A stretch of 16,654 bases of DNA from Thiomargarita sp. (GTDB lineage: Bacteria; Pseudomonadota; Gammaproteobacteria; Beggiatoales; Beggiatoaceae): positions 2,143 through 18,796 of the forward strand of contig DYNO01000033.1 of assembly GCA_020721025.1 (NCBI GenBank), given 5' to 3'. A model generated the notes under the pieces. That model made no database searches. It had not been told where the DNA came from and worked only from the letters and a program-made list of their open reading frames with translations. A program made the translations under genes and the position numbers. The stretch's first letter is position 1. The number at the start of each line of letters is the position of its first letter. Shown here piece by piece: positions 14,526-16,654 of the stretch.

Positions 14526-15287
14526 ATGAGTTTACGTTCGGCTCACCTCAATGTATGGTTTGAAACTCCGTTGGGAGAGCGTCTGCTACATGCCGAAATA
14601 TTGGAAGTGCAACGGTGCTTGCCACAGTTGTTCGGCTATCATCTGGTGCAGGTCGGCGGCGTGGGACAGGGGCAATTGCTGCAAAGTAGTCGGATTATGC
14701 AACGTCATATTCTGAGCTATTATCTCAGTACCGTGCCTCCTCCTTACACCCTCGTTCGTGGTGAATTGGATTGTCTGCCATTTGCAGCGGATAGTATTGA
14801 TGTGATTGTTTTATCTCATGTTTTGGAATTTGAAGATCAGCCGCATGAGATTTTGCGAGAGGTTGAACGGGTGCTCATTCCTGAAGGCGTGGTGATTATT
14901 CTGGGTTTTAATCCGATCAGTCTTTGGGGAATTTGGCGATGGTTCTTGGCAAATGAACAAACTGCCCCTTGGTGTGGTAAATTTATGACCTTGTTGCGGG
15001 TCAAAGATTGGCTCAGTTTACTGGGATTTGAGAAAATTGAACAACGCACTTTCTTTTTCGCGCCCCCATTTCGGAGTCAACATTTGCGTTCCACATGGTT
15101 AGAATATTTTGGTAATCAATGGTTTGGTAACTTTGGTGCCGTTTACTTGTTGATTGCAAAAAAACGGGTAACGACCTTAACCCCGATTAAACCCAGATGG
15201 TCATATTCCAATTCTGTATTGGTAGGCAGTTTGCCGGCGCGTTCGCAACTCAATCGTTGTGATTTAAATACTGATAATGAACAATAA
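14526..15287 (+). CDS. Class I SAM-dependent methyltransferase (type 11)
   Basis: A 253-residue protein. Motif I is YHLVQVGGVGQG (about 39-49), a variant of the SAM-binding ExGxGxG loop; then LPFAADSIDVIVLSHVLEF (84-102), and HEILREVERVLIPEGVVIIL, the usual post-motif pattern. The C-terminal part (about 130-210) has a W/F-rich insertion (NPISLWGIWRWF) and ends with a basic, Ser/Asn-rich tail. The layout resembles the YafS-like methyltransferases found beside gloB and rnhA in gammaproteobacteria, but those neighbours are absent and the substrate is unknown. It starts 16 nt after ybaB, with no strong ribosome-binding site. Confidence 0.85.
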   Translation: MSLRSAHLNVWFETPLGERLLHAEILEVQRCLPQLFGYHLVQVGGVGQGQLLQSSRIMQRHILSYYLSTVPPPYTLVRGELDCLPFAADSIDVIVLSHVLEFEDQPHEILREVERVLIPEGVVIILGFNPISLWGIWRWFLANEQTAPWCGKFMTLLRVKDWLSLLGFEKIEQRTFFFAPPFRSQHLRSTWLEYFGNQWFGNFGAVYLLIAKKRVTTLTPIKPRWSYSNSVLVGSLPARSQLNRCDLNTDNEQ

Positions 15288-15335
15288 GTTACAGTCTATC
15301 TTGCTTCATCTCAATTGACAATCGAAGGAAAAATG

Positions 15336-15818
15336 ATGGAATATTCCACAGCCGATTTATCTGATAAATATCCGGATGTTGTACGTGTTGCCGATCCCAT
15401 TTTCAAAAGTTATGGTGCAAAAACTTCTTTTGGCGGGCAGATTGAAACCGTGAAAGTATTTGAAAACAATGTGTTAGTGAAAGAATGGCTCAGTCAACCG
15501 GGGCAGGGAAAAGTGTTAGTCGTCGATGGTGGCGGTTCATTGCGCTGTGCGTTGGTCGGCGATATCATTGCGAAGTCCGCGGCAGACAATGGTTGGGAAG
15601 GTGTGATTGTTTATGGTTGCATTCGTGATTCAGCCACAATTGCCACAATTTCGATTGGAATCAAGGCATTAAATACCCATCCTTTTAAAAGCATTAAACA
15701 TGGTCATGGCAATAAACATATTCCCGTGTTGTTTGCCGGTGTGACATTTCACCCCGGACACTATGTTTATAGCGATGCCGATGGGGTGATGGTGTCAGAA
15801 AAGCCACTGTCTTTGTAG
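15336..15818 (+). CDS. rraA: RraA family protein (RNase E regulator / aldolase-like fold)
   Basis: The 160-residue sequence aligns along its length with E. coli RraA, an RNase E inhibitor: MEYSTADLSDKYPDVVRVAD, SFGGQIETVKVFENN, VLVVDGGGSLRCALVGDI, NGWEGVIVYGCIRD and the C-terminal FAGVTFHPGHYVYSDADGV. I chose the ATG at 15336: GAAGGA lies 6 nt before it (3 nt before an ATG at 15333), and the start matches RraA; a TTG-initiated form from 15315 is unlikely. Unlike E. coli RraA, it keeps a D-X20-R-D motif (Asp76, Arg97, Asp98), the metal/substrate signature of the related HMG/CHA aldolase-oxaloacetate decarboxylases, so an enzymatic role is possible. It is 48 nt after the methyltransferase gene. 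Confidence 0.9.
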   Translation: MEYSTADLSDKYPDVVRVADPIFKSYGAKTSFGGQIETVKVFENNVLVKEWLSQPGQGKVLVVDGGGSLRCALVGDIIAKSAADNGWEGVIVYGCIRDSATIATISIGIKALNTHPFKSIKHGHGNKHIPVLFAGVTFHPGHYVYSDADGVMVSEKPLSL

Positions 15819-15911
15819 AAAGTTGTGGGCGATAGATTTGAGTTAGTAACAAATTGTTTTAACATACATTTTCGTCAGCGACCCGATTTGTTTCCCGGTC
15901 AAATTTCCTAG

Positions 15912-15993
15912 CGTTGTGGACAGTTTTTTAGCACTATCAGTCAAAATTGCGATTCTGATGGATATTTCGATAAAGTTTTAAAACTGTCCAACG
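15912..15993. repeat. Possible miniature element with terminal inverted repeats
   Basis: CGTT-GT-GGACAGTTTT (15912-15927) is complementary to AAAACTGTCC-AACG (15980-15993), a 14-bp match with a 2-nt bulge, enclosing 52 nt. The 82-bp unit has no coding capacity and sits in the 221-bp gap between rraA and the convergent small gene. It could be a MITE or a bidirectional transcript-end structure. Confidence 0.5.
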
Positions 15994-16004
15994 GATTGAT
16001 TTCA

Positions 16005-16019
16005 GAAACCTGACAGATT
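16005..16019 (-). repeat. Second copy of the GAAACCTGACAGATT repeat
   Basis: An exact 15-bp inverted copy of 14119-14133. Only one arm of the palindrome is present here, so this copy looks degraded. Confidence 0.6.
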
Positions 16020-16039
16020 GAGAATCGGTGGGTGCCGAA

Positions 16040-16237
16040 TTATGCGACTTTCACGACATCATTTTCTGCATCATAAACAACAATTCCTTGCGACGCGAGC
16101 GATTTCACCGCAGCACCCAACGCACCGGCATCGCCCAACCCGCCCCAAGGACTGCTGGGATTGGTGATGAGAAACATGGATGATTCGCCGCCAAAATCTT
16201 TCAAAATGGTCAAAATTTTACTCTCCAAGTCATTCAT
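16040..16237 (-). CDS. Small protein of 65 aa, possible winged-helix-like fold
   Basis: The start is well supported: the minus strand has AAAGGTGAG with 5 nt to the ATG. The protein reads MNDLESKILTILKDFGGESS, a middle segment with NPSSPWGGLGDAGALGAAVK, then SLASQGIVVYDAENDVVKVA. The pattern of two helices, a loop, a third helix and a beta hairpin would suit a small winged-helix domain, but this is inference and I know no family name. No signal peptide, membrane segment or Cys. It is convergent with rraA; nothing recognisable lies upstream. Confidence 0.65.
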   Translation of the reverse strand: MNDLESKILTILKDFGGESSMFLITNPSSPWGGLGDAGALGAAVKSLASQGIVVYDAENDVVKVA

Positions 16238-16654
16238 AAATACTCACCTTTCATGTCTTTTGAAATGTTTAACTGGAACTAACCCCGCAGCTTGAGACGG
16301 TAATCAGATTGACAGCTTGCTTCTCGTATTCATTAAAGCAATTGACTGCTATCTAAAAATCAACGATACCATCCAACCCAGTCACCGTTTACAGCCAATC
16401 GAATCAGCAAACCATCGTTACTCGCTTCAATCACAATGCTCACTTTTTTAAATCATGGCAGTAGAACTTTTGTCCCAAATTCTCGCCCCTAAGCATTTTA
16501 AATATTCCAGCAAATCAATTTATTGCTCTTGAACTGCGTCCTACCACATCGGGTTATTGTGCGACAAGACAGCAAATCGGATACCATAGTTTAAGATATG
16601 CAGCCATGTTTGACAATTGTCGTATTGCATTTCATCGGTTAATTAATCAATCCC
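16238..16654. other. Right-end region without a convincing gene
   Basis: These 417 nt hold the ribosome-binding site of the 65-aa gene and otherwise no frame I would call. Two short minus-strand frames have coding-like composition: 16541-16630 (MQYDNCQTWLHILNYGIRFA, then VLSHNNPMW, 29 aa) and 16360-16443 (GTG start, VSIVIEASNDGLLIRLAVNG, then DWVGWYR, 27 aa). Neither has a ribosome-binding site. They may be pieces of decayed genes. No tRNA, repeat array or terminator was seen. Confidence 0.4.

Overview
The window looks like chromosomal DNA of a low-to-mid GC gammaproteobacterium. Type II secretion pseudopilins, a DUF4124 protein, RraA, YbaB, FolE2 and a cyanobacterial/Beggiatoa-style Ser/Thr kinase all fit the Thiotrichales (Beggiatoa-like sulfur bacteria). 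This assignment comes from gene content and style only; there is no rRNA or other marker here to prove it. Intergenic DNA is AT-rich and full of short inverted repeats.

Layout. Positions 1-63 are an 8-bp tandem repeat. From about 270 to 7040 every gene is on the minus strand. In transcription order these are a Uma2-family nuclease, a zinc-ribbon Ser/Thr kinase with extracytoplasmic TPR repeats, an outer-membrane beta-barrel protein 4 nt behind the kinase, a rho-independent terminator, folE2 with its own -10 box, moaD-moaE, and gspH-gspI. uvrC (7176-9014, +) is divergent from uma2 and convergent with a DUF4124 gene (-). pyrE (-) follows, divergent from an OmpA-domain lipoprotein (+) and then ugd (+). 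After a 321-bp gap with three inverted repeats and a broken tnpB start, the plus strand carries a small conserved-looking protein, ybaB, a SAM methyltransferase and rraA. The right end has repeat remnants, one 65-aa minus-strand gene and about 400 bp with no convincing gene.

Functions. Most genes are housekeeping: DNA repair (UvrC), pyrimidine synthesis (PyrE), molybdopterin (MoaDE), folate/queuosine precursor (FolE2), UDP-glucuronate (Ugd), nucleoid/RNA control (YbaB, RraA) and protein secretion (GspHI). The least explained unit is the kinase-barrel pair, which looks like a cell-envelope signalling module: cytoplasmic kinase, one membrane helix, four periplasmic repeat units and a translationally linked outer-membrane barrel. 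The OmpA-domain lipoprotein, which lacks the usual peptidoglycan-binding aspartate, is a second envelope protein of unclear role. No complete mobile element, CRISPR array, tRNA or rRNA was seen.
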